Part shown: positions 1 to 27,080 of the stretch, in pieces
Numbering within the stretch: position 1 is the first letter of the stretch
How the letters are laid out: every line of letters starts with the position of its first letter
Assembly: GCA_030248195.1 (NCBI GenBank)
Contig: JASAND010008520.1
Coordinates: forward strand, 1-64,000
Source: Trissonchulus latispiculum
Taxonomy: Eukaryota; Nematoda; Enoplea; Enoplida; Ironidae
Length of the DNA stretch: 64,000 nt
Direction: 5' to 3'
The notes under the pieces: generated by a model
Database searches by the model: none
Told to the model about the DNA's origin: nothing
The model's input: only the letters and a program-made list of their open reading frames with translations
Position numbers and translations under genes: made by a program

Positions 1-1301
1 TTTCTCGAGATTGGCTGGACCGATCGGGCTGAAATTCTCACCATAGTAGTAGGGTGGCCTGAAGTGGTACCGGAAGTAGGGGCAGCCCGATATCTTTCGG
101 ATTCCGGGAATGGCGGCTCCCGGAATTTTTAAAATCGTAAGGGGGGACCAAGGCGATTCTAAAAAATGGTCAAAAATTTTTTGTCTCCGATTTGGTTCAA
201 AAGTTGATCCTAGGGTAACCCGGGGACGTAGATTCCAAATCTGCAATCGAAATTTTCCTAACCCTTGTGGATCTCGAGATATGGCCAAAAGTTACACTGT
301 TGGAGACCGCAAAAGTGAGCAAACTGCCCAGAAACGCCTAATATAAGAGTTTTTGACCCTGTTAGTCAAGCTGAGCTGGTGGATTTGCTAGAATACCTTT
401 TAAGATGCTGTATTAAATAACGTTTAGCAATAATCATCGATAATCTCTTATCCCAACTGCCCTTTTATGGGCAACCATTTTGAAAATATGGTCAAAATTG
501 AGAGTTGTCGGATCGGGGCAATATTGGTATCATTCGAAAGCTCTCATCGAGCTGAGAAAAAGTTGTAATAGGGCCAAGTCTTGAAAATGTACGAAAATTG
601 CGTTTTCACCCTCGATACGCGCATGCTGCAAAAATGGTCAAAATTTAAAGTTGACCAATTGCGTTCGTATTGACGTCATCTGGCTTATTTTTAGGCAAAA
701 ATTTATGGGGGGGGGCTTCATGGGGGGGCCCGCCCATCGATGGGGGGGGGCTGACCCAAAATGGGGGGGGCATATTTTGGAAAAAATTTTCGAATTTTTG
801 CGGGTTTTTCGTGTAAAAATGTGTAAAAATCGCTAAATAATGAATAATTTTAAGTGGTTTTTAGGCTAAAATAGTGAAAATTTCGTTAAAAATCCGGCGA
901 AGCCGGAAAAATTTTTGAAAATTTAGGGTAAAAACGGTAAAATTTGGCAAGTTTTGGGGTTATGGGGGGGGAGGTCGGAATTTATGGGGGGAGGCATTTC
1001 ATGGGGGGGCTCCTCGAATGGGGGGGGGAGGTCGCCGAATGGGGTGCGGTCCCCCGCCCCCCCCCCAGTAAAAATAAGCCAGGTCATTCGAAAGCTCCAA
1101 GCGAGTACGAAAAAAGTTGCAATTGCACCAAATCTTCCAAATGTGCCAAAACTGAGTTTTGGCCCTTTAGATAAGAGGAAAAATGGCTGCGACAACCCGT
1201 TGATGCCGGTAGGATTTATTATTATTGGTTTGCCGCTACTTCCGAAGGAAAAGGGCAAACCCTTATTCTCGTCGTGTTATTATTATTCTTCTTCTTCTTC
1301 T
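1..1301. repeat. partial first unit of large tandem array (block A)
   Basis: This block recurs almost base for base at 5219-6521 (offset 5218, with small length changes only in G runs). It contains one G-run transposable element (680-1082) and ends in an ATT/CTT microsatellite before the boundary motif GTCCCCCCCTATTAACTC. ORFs in it run through G runs on both strands and look non-coding. Confidence 0.85.
680..1082 (+). mobile_element. G-run MITE-like element, copy 1
   Basis: The element is bounded by 14-bp perfect terminal inverted repeats, CTGGCTTATTTTTA at the left and its complement at 1069-1082. It is flanked by the 5-bp direct repeat GTCAT (675-679 and 1083-1087). Inside are ATGGGGGGG-type runs after the left end, a central GGC-GAA-GCC hairpin near 893-906, and a mix of G and C runs before the right end. 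No plausible protein is encoded. The ends and target duplication show it is a non-autonomous cut-and-paste element; the superfamily is unknown. Confidence 0.85.
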
Positions 1302-2027
1302 TGTCCCCCCCTATTAACTCAAGCTAGGCTCAACGCCCGGAGCTGAAATTTGGTGGGTATGTGGGGGTTGGTCCCGAACCTGGCCCATTTTAATTTCATC
1401 GCTCTAGACCCACCCAGTCGTCCAGGGCAGGGAATTTAATTTTTTAAAATCGTAAGGGGGGACCAAGGCGATTCTCAAAAATGGTTGAAAACTTTTTGTC
1501 TCCGATTTGGTTGAAAAGTCAGTCCTAGGGTAATTCGGGGACGCAGATTCCAAATCTGCAATCGAAATTTTTCTAACTTTTGTGAATCTCGAGATATGGC
1601 CAAAAGTTACACTGTTGGAGACCGCAAAAGTGAGCAAACTGCCCAGAAACGCCTAATATATGTGTTGTTTGAACTCGTTAGTCAAGTTTAGCCGGTGGAT
1701 TTGCTAAGATATCCTTTAAAAAGAAGTGTCAAGTAACTTGTGGCAATATTTAATCGAAAATTCCTTATCCCAACTGTCTTTTTATGGGCAACCATTTTCA
1801 GAGGAAGGTGTCAAGAATGGTCGAAAACTTTCTCTCCGATTTGGTTGTAATAGGGTAAAAGTCAGTCATAGGGTAATTCGGGACGCAGATTCCAAATCTG
1901 CAATCGAAATGTTTCTAGCTCCCGTGGATCACGAGATATGGCCAAATGCTACGCTGTTGGAGTCCGCAAAAGTGAGCAAATTGTTCAGAAAAGCCTAATA
2001 TCAGCCTAATTCCTTATCCCAAATGCC

Positions 2028-2221
2028 CTCTTAAGGGCAGCCATTTCCAGGGAATGTTGCTTATCCCAACTGCCCCTTTAAGGGCAACCATTTCCAGGGA
2101 ATGTTGCTTATCCCAACTGCAACTTTAAGGGCAACCATTTCCAGAAAAATTCCTTATCCCAAATGCCCTTTTAAGGGCAACCATTTCCAGGGAATGTTGC
2201 TTATCCCAACTGCCCCTTTAA
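2028..2221. repeat. 47-bp minisatellite, cluster 1
   Basis: About four units read CTTATCCCAACTGCCCC followed by TTTAAGGGCAACCATTTCC and a short variable linker. Each unit holds an imperfect dyad around TTTAA. The cluster is split by the TTAA-site element and resumes at 3209-3465. Long open frames across it are due to the repeat period and not to a gene. Confidence 0.85.
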
Positions 2222-3204
2222 GGTGGTGATTCCCTTTGGTCACATAAAGTTTGCACCATTATAACTCATTCATTACTTGGAGTTAAGAAGCCATTTTTAT
2301 ATCAAAATGTAGCTTGACATTTTCTCTTTTTAATGAGTACAATGAATCTAAGTTTGGCTTTCCAAAATGTTTTTCCTGTATTTTAGAAAAAGTATAATTT
2401 TTCAGATTTTTTGCAGGCTGAAGTAGATTTTTTCGCAAGACATCGGTTAGAGCATTCGATACCTCTATCAAATAGCTGGGGACCCTTTTTTAGTTATTGT
2501 GATATCGCTCTTCGTTATGGAGAAATAAACTAAAATGTCTGCGCAACCTGGATTTTGCCTACTTTTCACTACTTTGGCAAGCCACTACTTCAGTTAGAAA
2601 GCAGCTATCGGGGCAACTAAAAAAGGGTCCCGGGGTATTTTTGTGTAGAACACATCTGCTAAGTGGCAACTCTCTAGCTTGCATACTAAATTCTGCACAA
2701 TCGCTGGAAAAAAATTTGGTCGTGTTTTTGCAAAAACTACATTTTTTGTGATAGCAGCCTAAGGGATAGCAATTGTACGATGGTCATGCCTCCGATAATT
2801 GGCCTCTGTGAGACCTTTAAATTGACACCCTTAGTTAAATTTTACGGCTTTCGTAGCTCAAGAAGTAGTGGATTATTTGATTTCTGCAGAAAGGACAAGT
2901 TTTTGACGCCAAAATAAGAAAATTGGCTATATCTCACGATAGGGAAAAGCTAGAAATTTCCTTCCAAAAGCAAAATTGTAGAGTTTAACGAGTTCTTTCG
3001 AATGGATATAGTCATAGCCATGCAGCTGCTGCCAAACTTTCAGAAATTGGCAAAAACCGCCCTGAACGCAAATGTTGAATTTTTGAAGCGCGATTGCCCA
3101 GAGGGTGTTAGAACGCTAAAACAACTTATTTTGGAAAGTTTCGTTGAATTTCATCCTGGTTTACGCCATCAATCAACAATATGTGCCCAAAAGGAATCAC
3201 CACC
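2222..3204 (+). mobile_element. TTAA-target DNA element, complete copy
   Basis: The element begins GGTGGTGATTCC and ends with the complement GGAATCACCACC; the inverted repeat extends with mismatches to about 22 bp. TTAA flanks both sides (2218-2221 and 3205-3208). It sits inside the minisatellite, whose unoccupied units show the single TTAA, so the insertion is directly demonstrated. Further copies lie at 34211-35163 (same strand) and 12971-14517 (opposite strand). No transposase is visible. TTAA targets suggest a piggyBac or Kolobok relative; the ends do not decide between them. Confidence 0.85.
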
Positions 3205-3208
3205 TTAA

Positions 3209-3465
3209 GGGCAACCATTTCCAGAAAAGATCCTTATCCCAACTGCCCCTTTACGGGCAACCATTTCCAGGGAATGTTGCTTATCCCAACTGCCCCTTTA
3301 AGGGCAACCATTTCCAGAAAAACTCTTTATCTCAATTGCCCTTTCAAGGCCGACCACTTCAAGGAAAACTACTTATCCCAACTGTCCCTTTCAGGGCAAC
3401 CATTTCGAAAGAATGCTCCTTATCCCAACTGCCCCTTTAAGGGCAACCATTTTCCGAAAACAGCA
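3209..3465. repeat. 47-bp minisatellite, cluster 2
   Basis: Roughly six units continue cluster 1 after the inserted element. Later units are more diverged, and the cluster ends at a sequence that is also shared by units 2 and 3 of the array. Confidence 0.8.
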
Positions 3466-4385
3466 CGGAAAATGCTTTTTCCCACCGATTTGATTAAAAT
3501 AGACGCTACAAACGTACCTGCGTAAAGAAAGAAGCGGCGGCAAACCATTCATGCCAATTTAGCTTGTTATTATTATTATTCTTCTTCTTCTTCTTCTTCT
3601 TGTCCCCCCCTATTAACTCAAGCTAGGCTCAACGCCCGGAGCTGAAATTTGGCAGGTATGTGGGGGTTGGTCCCAAACCTGGCCCATTTTAATTTCATCG
3701 CTCTAGACCCACCCAGTCGACCAGGGCAGGGAATTTAATTTTTTAAAATCGTAAGGGGGGACCAAGGCGATTCTCAAAAATGGTCGAAAACTTTTTGTCT
3801 CCGATTTTGCTGAAAAGTCAGTCCTAGGGTAATTCGGGGACGCAGATTCCAAATCTGCAATCGAAATTTTTCTAGCTTTTGTGAATCTCGAGATATTGCC
3901 AAAAGTTACACTGTTGGAGACCGCAAAAGTGAGCAAACTGCCCAGAAACGCCTAATATCTGTGTTTTTTGAACTCGTTAGTCAAGTTTAGCCGGTGGATT
4001 TGCTAAGATATCCTTTAAAAAGAAGTGTAAAGTAACTTTCAGTGATATTTAGTAGAAAATTTCTTATCCCAACTGCCCTTTTATGGGCAACCATTTTCAG
4101 GTGAAGGTGACAAAAATGGATAAAAACTTTTAATGTCCGATTTGGTTGAAAAGTCGGTCATAGGGTAATTCGGGAACGCAGATTCCAAATCTGCAATCGA
4201 ACTTTTTGTAGCTCCTATGGATCTCGAGATATGGCCAAAAGCTACACTGTTGGAATCCGCAACAGTGAGCAAATTGTTTAGGAAGCCTGTTTTTTCGAAC
4301 TCGTTAGTCAAGTTGAGTTGGTGGATTTGGTAGGACACCCTTTAAGAGGGTGTATCAAGTAACGTATAGCGATATTTAGTGAAAA

Positions 4386-4800
4386 ATTAGTTGCCCCAAC
4401 TACCCCATTAAGAGCAACCATTTCCAGGGAATGTTGCTTATCCTAACTGCAACTTTAAGGGCAACCATTTCCAGAAAAATTCCTTATCCCAAATGCCCCT
4501 TTAAGGCCAGCCATTTCCTGGGAATGTTTCTTATCCCAACTGCCCCTTTAAGGGCAACCATTTCCAGGGAATGTTTCTTATCCCAACTGCCCCTTTAAGG
4601 GCAGCCATTTCCAGGGAATGTTGCTTATCCCAACTGCCCCTTTAAGGGCAACCATTTCCAGGAAAACTCTTTATCTCAACTGCTATTACAAGGCCGACCA
4701 CTTCAAGGAAAACTACTTATCCCAACTGTCCCTTTCAGGGCAACCATTTCGAAAGAATGCTCCTTATCCCAACTGCCCCTTTAAGGGCAACCATTTTCCG
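4386..4800. repeat. 47-bp minisatellite, cluster 3
   Basis: About nine tandem units of the same minisatellite. It is nearly identical to 7308-7722 in unit 3. Confidence 0.85.
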
Positions 4801-5897
4801 AAAACAGCACGGAAAATGCTTTTTCCCACCGATTTGATTAAAATCGACGCTACAAACGTACCTGCGTAAAGAAAGAAGCGGCGGCAAACCATTCATGCCA
4901 ATTTAGCTTGTTTTATTTTTAAAACGCTACATTTACGACAAACAGCACTTACATTGCTACACTAATAGATACCATTACAGATACAGGTTTACATTTAAAT
5001 ACAATCTTCAAAGCAATAACAACGATTATGCCTCAATGGCACAATGTCCCTATACAACGTAAGGCCAACAATAAGGCTAGCCTTACTTACATGCAATTAG
5101 TGTAAGTACTTACCCAAGCACGTAAGTAAAATGCCCGTAAAATGACGGGCGGGAACCACTTGATGCCTTTTGACTTATTTATTTATTATTCCGGTCAACA
5201 CTTTGTCCCCCCCCCCTTTTTCTCGAGATTGGCTGGACCGATCGGGCTGAAATTCTCACCATAGTAGTAGGGTGGCCTGAAGTGGTACCGGAAGTAGGGG
5301 CAGCCCGATATCTTTCGGATTCCGGGAATGGCGGCTCCCGGAATTTTTAAAATCGTAAGGGGGGACCAAGGCGATTCTAAAAAATGGTCAAAAATTTTTT
5401 GTCTCCGATTTGGTTCAAAAGTTGATCCTAGGGTAACCCGGGGACGTAGATTCCAAATCTGCAATCGAAATTTTCCTAACCCTTGTGGATCTCGAGATAT
5501 GGCCAAAAGTTACACTGTTGGAGACCGCAAAAGTGAGCAAACTGCCCAGAAACGCCTAATATAAGAGTTTTTGACCCTGTTAGTCAAGCTGAGCTGGTGG
5601 ATTTGCTAGAATACCTTTTAAGATGCTGTATTAAATAACGTTTAGCAATAATCATCGATAATCTCTTATCCCAACTGCCCTTTTATGGGCAACCATTTTG
5701 AAAATATGGTCAAAATTGAGAGTTGTCGGATCGGGGCAATATTGGTATCATTCGAAAGCTCTCATCGAGCTGAGAAAAAGTTGTAATAGGGCCAAGTCTT
5801 GAAAATGTACGAAAATTGCGTTTTCACCCTCGATACGCGCATGCTGCAAAAATGGTCAAAATTTAAAGTTGACCAATTGCGTTCGTATTGACGTCAT

Positions 5898-6302
5898 CTG
5901 GCTTATTTTTAGGCAAAAATTTATGGGGGGGGCTTCATGGGGGGGCCCGCCCATCGATGGGGGGGGCTGACCCAAAATGGGGGGGGGGCATATTTTGGAA
6001 AAAATTTTCGAATTTTTGCGGGTTTTTCGTGTAAAAATGTGTAAAAATCGCTAAATAATGAATAATTTTAAGTGGTTTTTAGGCTAAAATAGTGAAAATT
6101 TCGTTAAAAATCCGGCGAAGCCGGAAAAATTTTTGAAAATTTAGGGTAAAAACGGTGAAATTTAGCAAGTTTTGGGGTTATGGGGGGGGAGGTCGGAATT
6201 TATGGGGGGAGGCATTTCATGGGGGGGCTCCTCGAATGGGGGGGGAGGTCGCCGAATGGGGTGCGGCCCCCCACCCCCCCCCCCCCAGTAAAAATAAGCC
6301 AG
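5898..6302 (+). mobile_element. G-run MITE-like element, copy 2 (in duplicated block A)
   Basis: It is the same insertion as copy 1, with the same CTGGCTTATTTTTA ends and GTCAT flanks (6303-6307 on the right), so it was copied with the array unit and did not insert independently. It differs from copy 1 mainly in G- and C-run lengths. Confidence 0.85.
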
Positions 6303-6521
6303 GTCATTCGAAAGCTCCAAGCGAGTACGAAAAAAGTTGCAATTGCACCAAATCTTCCAAATGTGCCAAAACTGAGTTTTGGCCCTTTAGATAAGAGGAA
6401 AAATGGCTGCGACAACCCGTTGATGCCGGTAGGATTTATTATTATTGGTTTGCCGCTACTTCCGAAGGAAAAGGGCAAACCCTTATTCTCGTCGTGTTAT
6501 TATTATTCTTCTTCTTCTTCT

Positions 6522-8040
6522 TGTCCCCCCCCTATTAACTCAAGCTAGGCTCAACGCCCGGAGCTGAAATTTGGCAGGTATGTGGGGGTTGGTCCCAAAC
6601 CTGGCCCATTTTAATTTCATCGCTCTAGACCCACCCAGTCGACCAGGGCAGGGAATTGAATTTTTTAAAATCGTAAGGGGGGACCAAGGCGATTCTCAAA
6701 AATGGTCGAAAACTTTTTGTCTCCGATTTTGCTGAAAAGTCAGTCCTAGGGTAATTCGGGGACGCAGATTCCAAATCTGCAATCGAAATTTTTCTAGCTT
6801 TTGTGAATCTCGAGATATTGCCAAAAGTTACACTGTTGGAGACCGCAAAAGTGAGCAAACTGCCCAGAAACGCCTAATATCTGTGTTTTTTGAACTCGTT
6901 AGTCAAGTTTAGCCGGTGGATTTGCTAAGATATCCTTTAAAAAGAAGTGTAAAGTAACTTTCAGTGATATTTAGTAGAAAATTTCTTATCCCAACTGCCC
7001 TTTTATGGGCAACCATTTTCAGGTGAAGGTGACAAAAATGGATAAAAACTTTTAATGTCCGATTTGGTTGAAAAGTCGGTCATAGGGTAATTCGGGAACG
7101 CAGATTCCAAATCTGCAATCGAACTTTTTGTAGCTCCTATGGATCTCGAGATATGGCCAAAAGCTACACTGTTGGAATCCGCAACAGTGAGCAAATTGTT
7201 TAGGAAGCCTGTTTTTTCGAACTCGTTAGTCAAGTTGAGTTGGTGGATTTGGTAGGACACCCTTTAAGAGGGTGTATCAAGTAACGTATAGCGATATTTA
7301 GTGAAAAATTAGTTGCCCCAACTACCCCATTAAGAGCAACCATTTCCAGGGAATGTTGCTTATCCTAACTGCAACTTTAAGGGCAACCATTTCCAGAAAA
7401 ATTCCTTATCCCAAATGCCCCTTTAAGGCCAGCCATTTCCTGGGAATGTTTCTTATCCCAACTGCCCCTTTAAGGGCAACCATTTCCAGGGAATGTTTCT
7501 TATCCCAACTGCCCCTTTAAGGGCAGCCATTTCCAGGGAATGTTGCTTATCCCAACTGCCCCTTTAAGGGCAACCATTTCCAGGAAAACTCTTTATCTCA
7601 ACTGCTATTTCAAGGCCGACCACTTCAAGGAAAACTACTTATCCCAACTGTCCCTTTCAGGGCAACCATTTCGAAAGAATGCTCCTTATCCCAACTGCCC
7701 CTTTAAGGGCAACCATTTTCCGAAAACAGCACGGAAAATGCTTTTTCCCACCGATTTGATTAAAATCGACGCTACAAACGTACCTGCGTAAAGAAAGAAG
7801 CGGCGGCAAACCATTCATGCCAATTTAGCTTGTTTTATTTTTAAAACGCTACATTTACGACAAACAGCACTTACATTGCTACACTAATAGATACCATTAC
7901 AGATACAGGTTTACATTTAAATACAATCTTCAAAGCAATAACAACGATTATGCCTCAATGGCACAATGTCCCTATACAACGTAAGGCCAACAATAAGGCT
8001 AGCCTTACTTACATGCAATTAGTGTAAGTACTTACCCAAG
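6522..8040. repeat. tandem array unit 3
   Basis: It matches unit 2 with a constant 2922-bp offset (for example 4081-4338 with 7003-7260) and ends by running into the left arm of the 2.3-kb palindrome. Confidence 0.8.
7308..7722. repeat. 47-bp minisatellite, cluster 4
   Basis: About nine units, the unit 3 counterpart of 4386-4800. Confidence 0.85.
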
Positions 8041-8170
8041 CACGTAAGTATTTGCTTACCCAAGTACGTAAGTATTTACTTACCTAAGCACGTAAGTATT
8101 AGTCTTATAAGTCTACGCTTACAGAAGAGTCAATTTAAACTCCTACACAAATTGGTAATACGACAAATAC

Positions 8171-8801
8171 CTATGATGAAAGATTTTCAAATTCGCCATC
8201 ATCTTCCACAGGCTCGTAGCTAATTGTGAGAACGTATTCATCTATACTTCTGTTCTTCTCAACAGCGATTTTATACGCATCTAATGGTTCCATACCTTTA
8301 TCATCCACTAGTTCGTTCTTTTTATCAATTATTTCCTTTATAATGGGATCATTACCGAAAGCAATGAGCTCAGCAAATTTATTCAGCACCAGGCCGTTAA
8401 TAGTTCTTCTGATGCGTGGGATAAGGTCATCAAAAGCTTCTCTTTCTGCTTCTTTGTTTGAGTAACCACCTTCTTCGTATCCGAGTTAAGCGCGACCTGT
8501 GTTTTGCTAAGGCTTGTTCTTTCAAATCTTGCCAGAAATGTGACAATTTCTCTCTGCTAGCACTGCTATCATTGGTGTCAGTGCTGTCCTCAGTTTCATA
8601 ATCTTCTCCGTCATTTTCTGAAGTATTGTGTGCCCTCAGCTTGTGAGTGTACAAGCTTTGACGATGGCGGTATACTTTTGAGCATTCTGAACACTCATAC
8701 ATAGTGAAGGAGAATTTACGGTAAGATGAGTTCACTATAACAGCACCCCTTTTATTAATTTCTTTCCATCTACTTACGGTAAGCCTTACAACATACTGCA
8801 T
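8171..8801 (-). pseudogene. C2H2 zinc-finger protein, frameshifted left-arm copy
   Basis: This is the mirror copy of the intact gene at 9393-10034. Reading starts at 8801 with the same N-terminus and zinc finger. An 11-nt deletion near 8485 then shifts the frame after the SRLTRI residues. The rest of the protein continues in another frame (8389-8171) down to the shared C-terminus. One early residue also differs (SRW is preceded by V here and by I in the intact copy). The finger itself is undamaged, so a truncated protein of about 123 aa could still be made. Confidence 0.7.
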
Positions 8802-9392
8802 CAGTACTTACGCATCCCTGACGTAAGTGACTTCGGTAAATCTTGTAAGTGGTTTACAAATACTTACGTAAATAAACCTGTTTGTTGGTGCTTTTGAGCA
8901 AAACTCATTTAGTAAACTAACAGACCGAGGTTCGCCACATAGGCAGACCGTTTCGCTGCGGCGCGCACTAACTAAGGTCGAATCGCGGTTCATAACGTAT
9001 CCCAACAGCCCTCTTAAGGGCAACCCAAATTTAATCTATCGCAATGTATTCGCTTACAAGATTGGTTAGAGTAAGTCAGCATCGAATAAATGTTTACCCA
9101 GTGGTAACCATTGGTGTATTTGTAATTTAAAGGCTTTATGCGGAACTTCAAGTATAGATTAAAATTTGGGTAGCCCTTAAGAGGGCTGTTGGGATACGTT
9201 GTGGACCGGGATTCCAGCTTAGTTAGTGCGCGCCGCAGCGAAACGGTCTGCCTATGTGGAGAACCTCGATCTGTTAGTTTACTAAATGAGTTTTGCTAAA
9301 AAGCACCAACAAACAGGTTTATTTACGTAAGTATTTGTAAACCACTTACAAGATTTGCCGAAGTCACTTACGTCAGGGATGCGTAAGTACTG

Positions 9393-10034
9393 ATGCAGTA
9401 TGTTGTAAGGCTTACCATAAGTAGATGGAAAGAAATTAATAAAAGGGGTGCTGTTATAGTGAACTCATCTTACCGTAAATTCTCCTTCACCATGTACGAG
9501 TGTTCAGAATGCTCAAAAGTATACCGCCATCGTCAAAGCTTGTACACTCACAAGCTGAGGGCACACAATACTTCAGAAAATGACGGAGAAGATTATGAAA
9601 CTGAGGACAGCACTGACACCAATGATAGCAGTGCTAGCAGAGAGAAATTGTCACATTTCTGGCAAGATTTGAAAGAACAAGCCTTAGCAAAACACAGGTC
9701 GCGCTTAACTAGGATATCAAAGGAATACGAAGAAGGTGGTTACTCAAACAAAGAAGCAGAAAGAGAAGCTTTTGATGCCCTTATCCCACGTATCAGAAGT
9801 ACTATTAACGGCCTGGTGCTGAATAAATTTGCTGAGCTCATTGCTTTCGGTAATGATCCCATTATAAAGGAAATAATTGATAAAAAGAACGAACTAGTGG
9901 ATGATAAGGGTATGGAACCATTAGATGCGTATAAAATCGCTGTTGAGAAGAACAGAAGTATAGATGAATACGTTCTCACAAATAGCGACGAGCCTGTGGA
10001 AGATGATGGCGAATTTGAAAATCTTTCATCATAG
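9393..10034 (+). CDS. C2H2 zinc-finger protein of palindromic element (213 aa)
   Basis: A single intact reading frame lies in the right arm of the palindrome. Residues about 36-59 form one C2H2 finger, C-X2-C-X12-H-X4-H, followed by a Ser/Asp/Glu-rich linker. A charged helical C-terminal domain with a DPIIKEI...A..IA..K pattern follows, and the tail is acidic. An alternative start with a better context (ACC ATG) is at 9492, directly before the finger. From memory, similar finger-plus-helical proteins occur in many copies in invertebrate genomes, but I cannot assign a family or function. Its presence in both arms suggests it belongs to the element. DNA binding is the only role the sequence supports. 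Confidence 0.65.
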   Translation: MQYVVRLTISRWKEINKRGAVIVNSSYRKFSFTMYECSECSKVYRHRQSLYTHKLRAHNTSENDGEDYETEDSTDTNDSSASREKLSHFWQDLKEQALAKHRSRLTRISKEYEEGGYSNKEAEREAFDALIPRIRSTINGLVLNKFAELIAFGNDPIIKEIIDKKNELVDDKGMEPLDAYKIAVEKNRSIDEYVLTNSDEPVEDDGEFENLSS

Positions 10035-10251
10035 GTATTTGTCGTATTACCAATTTGTGTAGGAGTTTAAATTGACTCTTCTGTAAGCGTAGACTTACAA
10101 GACTAATACTTACGTGCTTAGGTAAGTAAATACTTACGTACTTGGGTAAGCAAATACTTACGTGCTTGGGTAAGTACTTACACTAATTGCATGTAAGTAA
10201 GGCTAGCCTTATTGTTGGCCTTACGTTGTATAGGGACATTGTGCCATTGAG

Positions 10252-11294
10252 AAAGTGCTGAACTAGTCTTACTCTGTCAGTTATGAAAGCTGATTCTTAG
10301 TAATAAAATAAAAGGACAGTCATGAAAAGTACGGCGGCGGGGCGGGGCGGAAAAATGTAACTGCAGTGTTCGCTGCACGCTTGCGCATTAATCAGCTGCG
10401 CTGATTGCGCCTGCGGGCAGCGTGACAACTAATCAGGTAATCAGGTAAATCTGATTTTAAACTAAGTTTGATTACTTGCAGGGAGAGGAATTTGCGTAGT
10501 AATTGCAGCTGGAAACCAGGCTGGCTGCAGACTAGTTTTGTCTGGGACGGAAGACTCGTCGATTTTATGTTTTTATTGAGAAAACAGCTGCTTACGCAAC
10601 CAGTGAAAGTTTGGCAAGGAAACTTGTCTATTGCCTGACTTACAGCTTACGCAGCAGAGATATTTTATTAATGTGCCATAATCAGCGGCAATATTGTCAC
10701 GAAGCATGCGACTGTGGATTCAGAAAGAAAGCAAATATGCAACTATAGTAGCGTATTTGCGAAATAATGCATTAATTAGTGTGTCTTGAACGTTTCAGAC
10801 ACGTCCACTCCGTTGAAAGGAATGAGATGTCTTGGCTGAGTTTAGTGTAAGCATAAAGAGGCTTGTTTTTTATACTAAAACACAGCTATTTTATGACTTA
10901 TTAAACACAGCGGATGACTTATTAAAGTTAATTTAGTTACTAGTAGACATACGACAGCTGATGGCAATTGTTTATATAAAATATGCCCGTGCAACAAGAC
11001 AACGCTATATGATTAACACATCATGTGTTGAAGATACGGGGGGGGTATCCATCATCTATACTACTCTTCTGCCATTACAATCTGACTGAATAGAGTCCTC
11101 CCTCTCTCCAACACCAAACATTGTAGGGAAACTAAGATTCCCCTCAAAGACGAATGGTTGTATATTTAACTGATACGGACTTTGATAAAACGCATGGAGC
11201 TTATCTCCTAACAACATATCATATATGTAACAAAATTATAAGCTTGATTATATATGTTCTCTATTAACTTTGTTTCTCTTTAGTGTTGCTCGAA
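10252..11294. other. upstream region of nicastrin, no gene seen
   Basis: Between the palindrome and the nicastrin start codon I see no convincing exon. It contains a GC-rich patch near 10332-10356, a TATAAAA-like site near 10975, a G run at 11039-11046 and AT-rich DNA. A CTCTTTAG acceptor-like site at 11276-11283, 12 bp before the start codon, leaves room for an upstream non-coding exon. Confidence 0.5.
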
Positions 11295-26938
<15,644 letters not shown>

Positions 26939-27057
26939 CAATCATGATCACTTTAAAAACTATTTTGAATCTAGCCTTACTGAATTCTACTAAACTACAG
27001 CGTTTATAAACTAGAGATTGGACATCTATCTACTAGAGAATTAATTCTACAATGCAG

Positions 27058-27063
27058 ATTAAA
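27058..27063 (+). terminator. possible nicastrin poly(A) signal ATTAAA
   Basis: ATTAAA lies 120 bp after the nicastrin stop and is the best match seen before the NXT gene begins on the other strand. Confidence 0.4.
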
Positions 27064-27074
27064 CAACAACGTCT

Positions 27075-27080
27075 TTTATT
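27075..27080 (-). terminator. NXT gene poly(A) signal AATAAA
   Basis: A perfect AATAAA on the - strand lies 51 bp after the NXT stop codon. The two convergent genes therefore probably end in overlapping or abutting 3' UTRs. Confidence 0.55.

Larger units (their letters stand above)
1302..3600. repeat. tandem array unit 1 (2299 bp)
   Basis: The boundary motif at about 1302 recurs at 3601 and 6522, giving unit lengths of 2299 and about 2921 bp. This unit lacks block A but carries a TTAA-site element (2222-3204) that unit 2 does not have. Shared text includes a segment around 1404-1637 that matches 3703-3936 and 6625-6858. Confidence 0.8.
3601..6521. repeat. tandem array unit 2 (about 2921 bp)
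   Basis: It consists of a B part (3601-5217) matching 6522-8040 and a block A (5219-6521) matching 1-1301. At about 5130 the sequence leaves the homology with unit 3 and runs through CCGTCATTTTACGGG-like inverted text and a C run into block A. Confidence 0.8.
7954..10251. mobile_element. 2.3-kb palindromic (foldback-like) element
   Basis: The left arm 7954 to about 9039 is the reverse complement of about 9154-10251, with a spacer of about 114 bp. Near the outer ends each arm carries about three tandem 25-bp units of the type CTTACCCAAGCACGTAAG. Each arm encodes the same C2H2 protein, transcribed from the centre outwards. The arms differ by an 11-nt deletion and scattered substitutions. The first 105 bp of the left arm also occur at 5026-5130 without the rest. 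The structure fits a foldback transposon with very long terminal inverted repeats or a recent inverted duplication; no transposase was recognised. Confidence 0.8.

Noticed and set aside
893..906. CCGGCGAAGCCGG hairpin as a transcription terminator
   Set aside because: It recurs at the centre of a transposon family in animal DNA; a bacterial-type terminator makes no sense here.
2028..2221. CRISPR-like array of dyad repeats
   Set aside because: The units are a degenerate minisatellite without conserved repeats separated by unique spacers, in a eukaryotic genome with no cas genes.
3144..3525. Repeated peptide ORFs (CPFKGNHFQ type) in the minisatellite
   Set aside because: They follow the 47-bp period and are interrupted by frame changes between units; both strands and several frames stay partly open.
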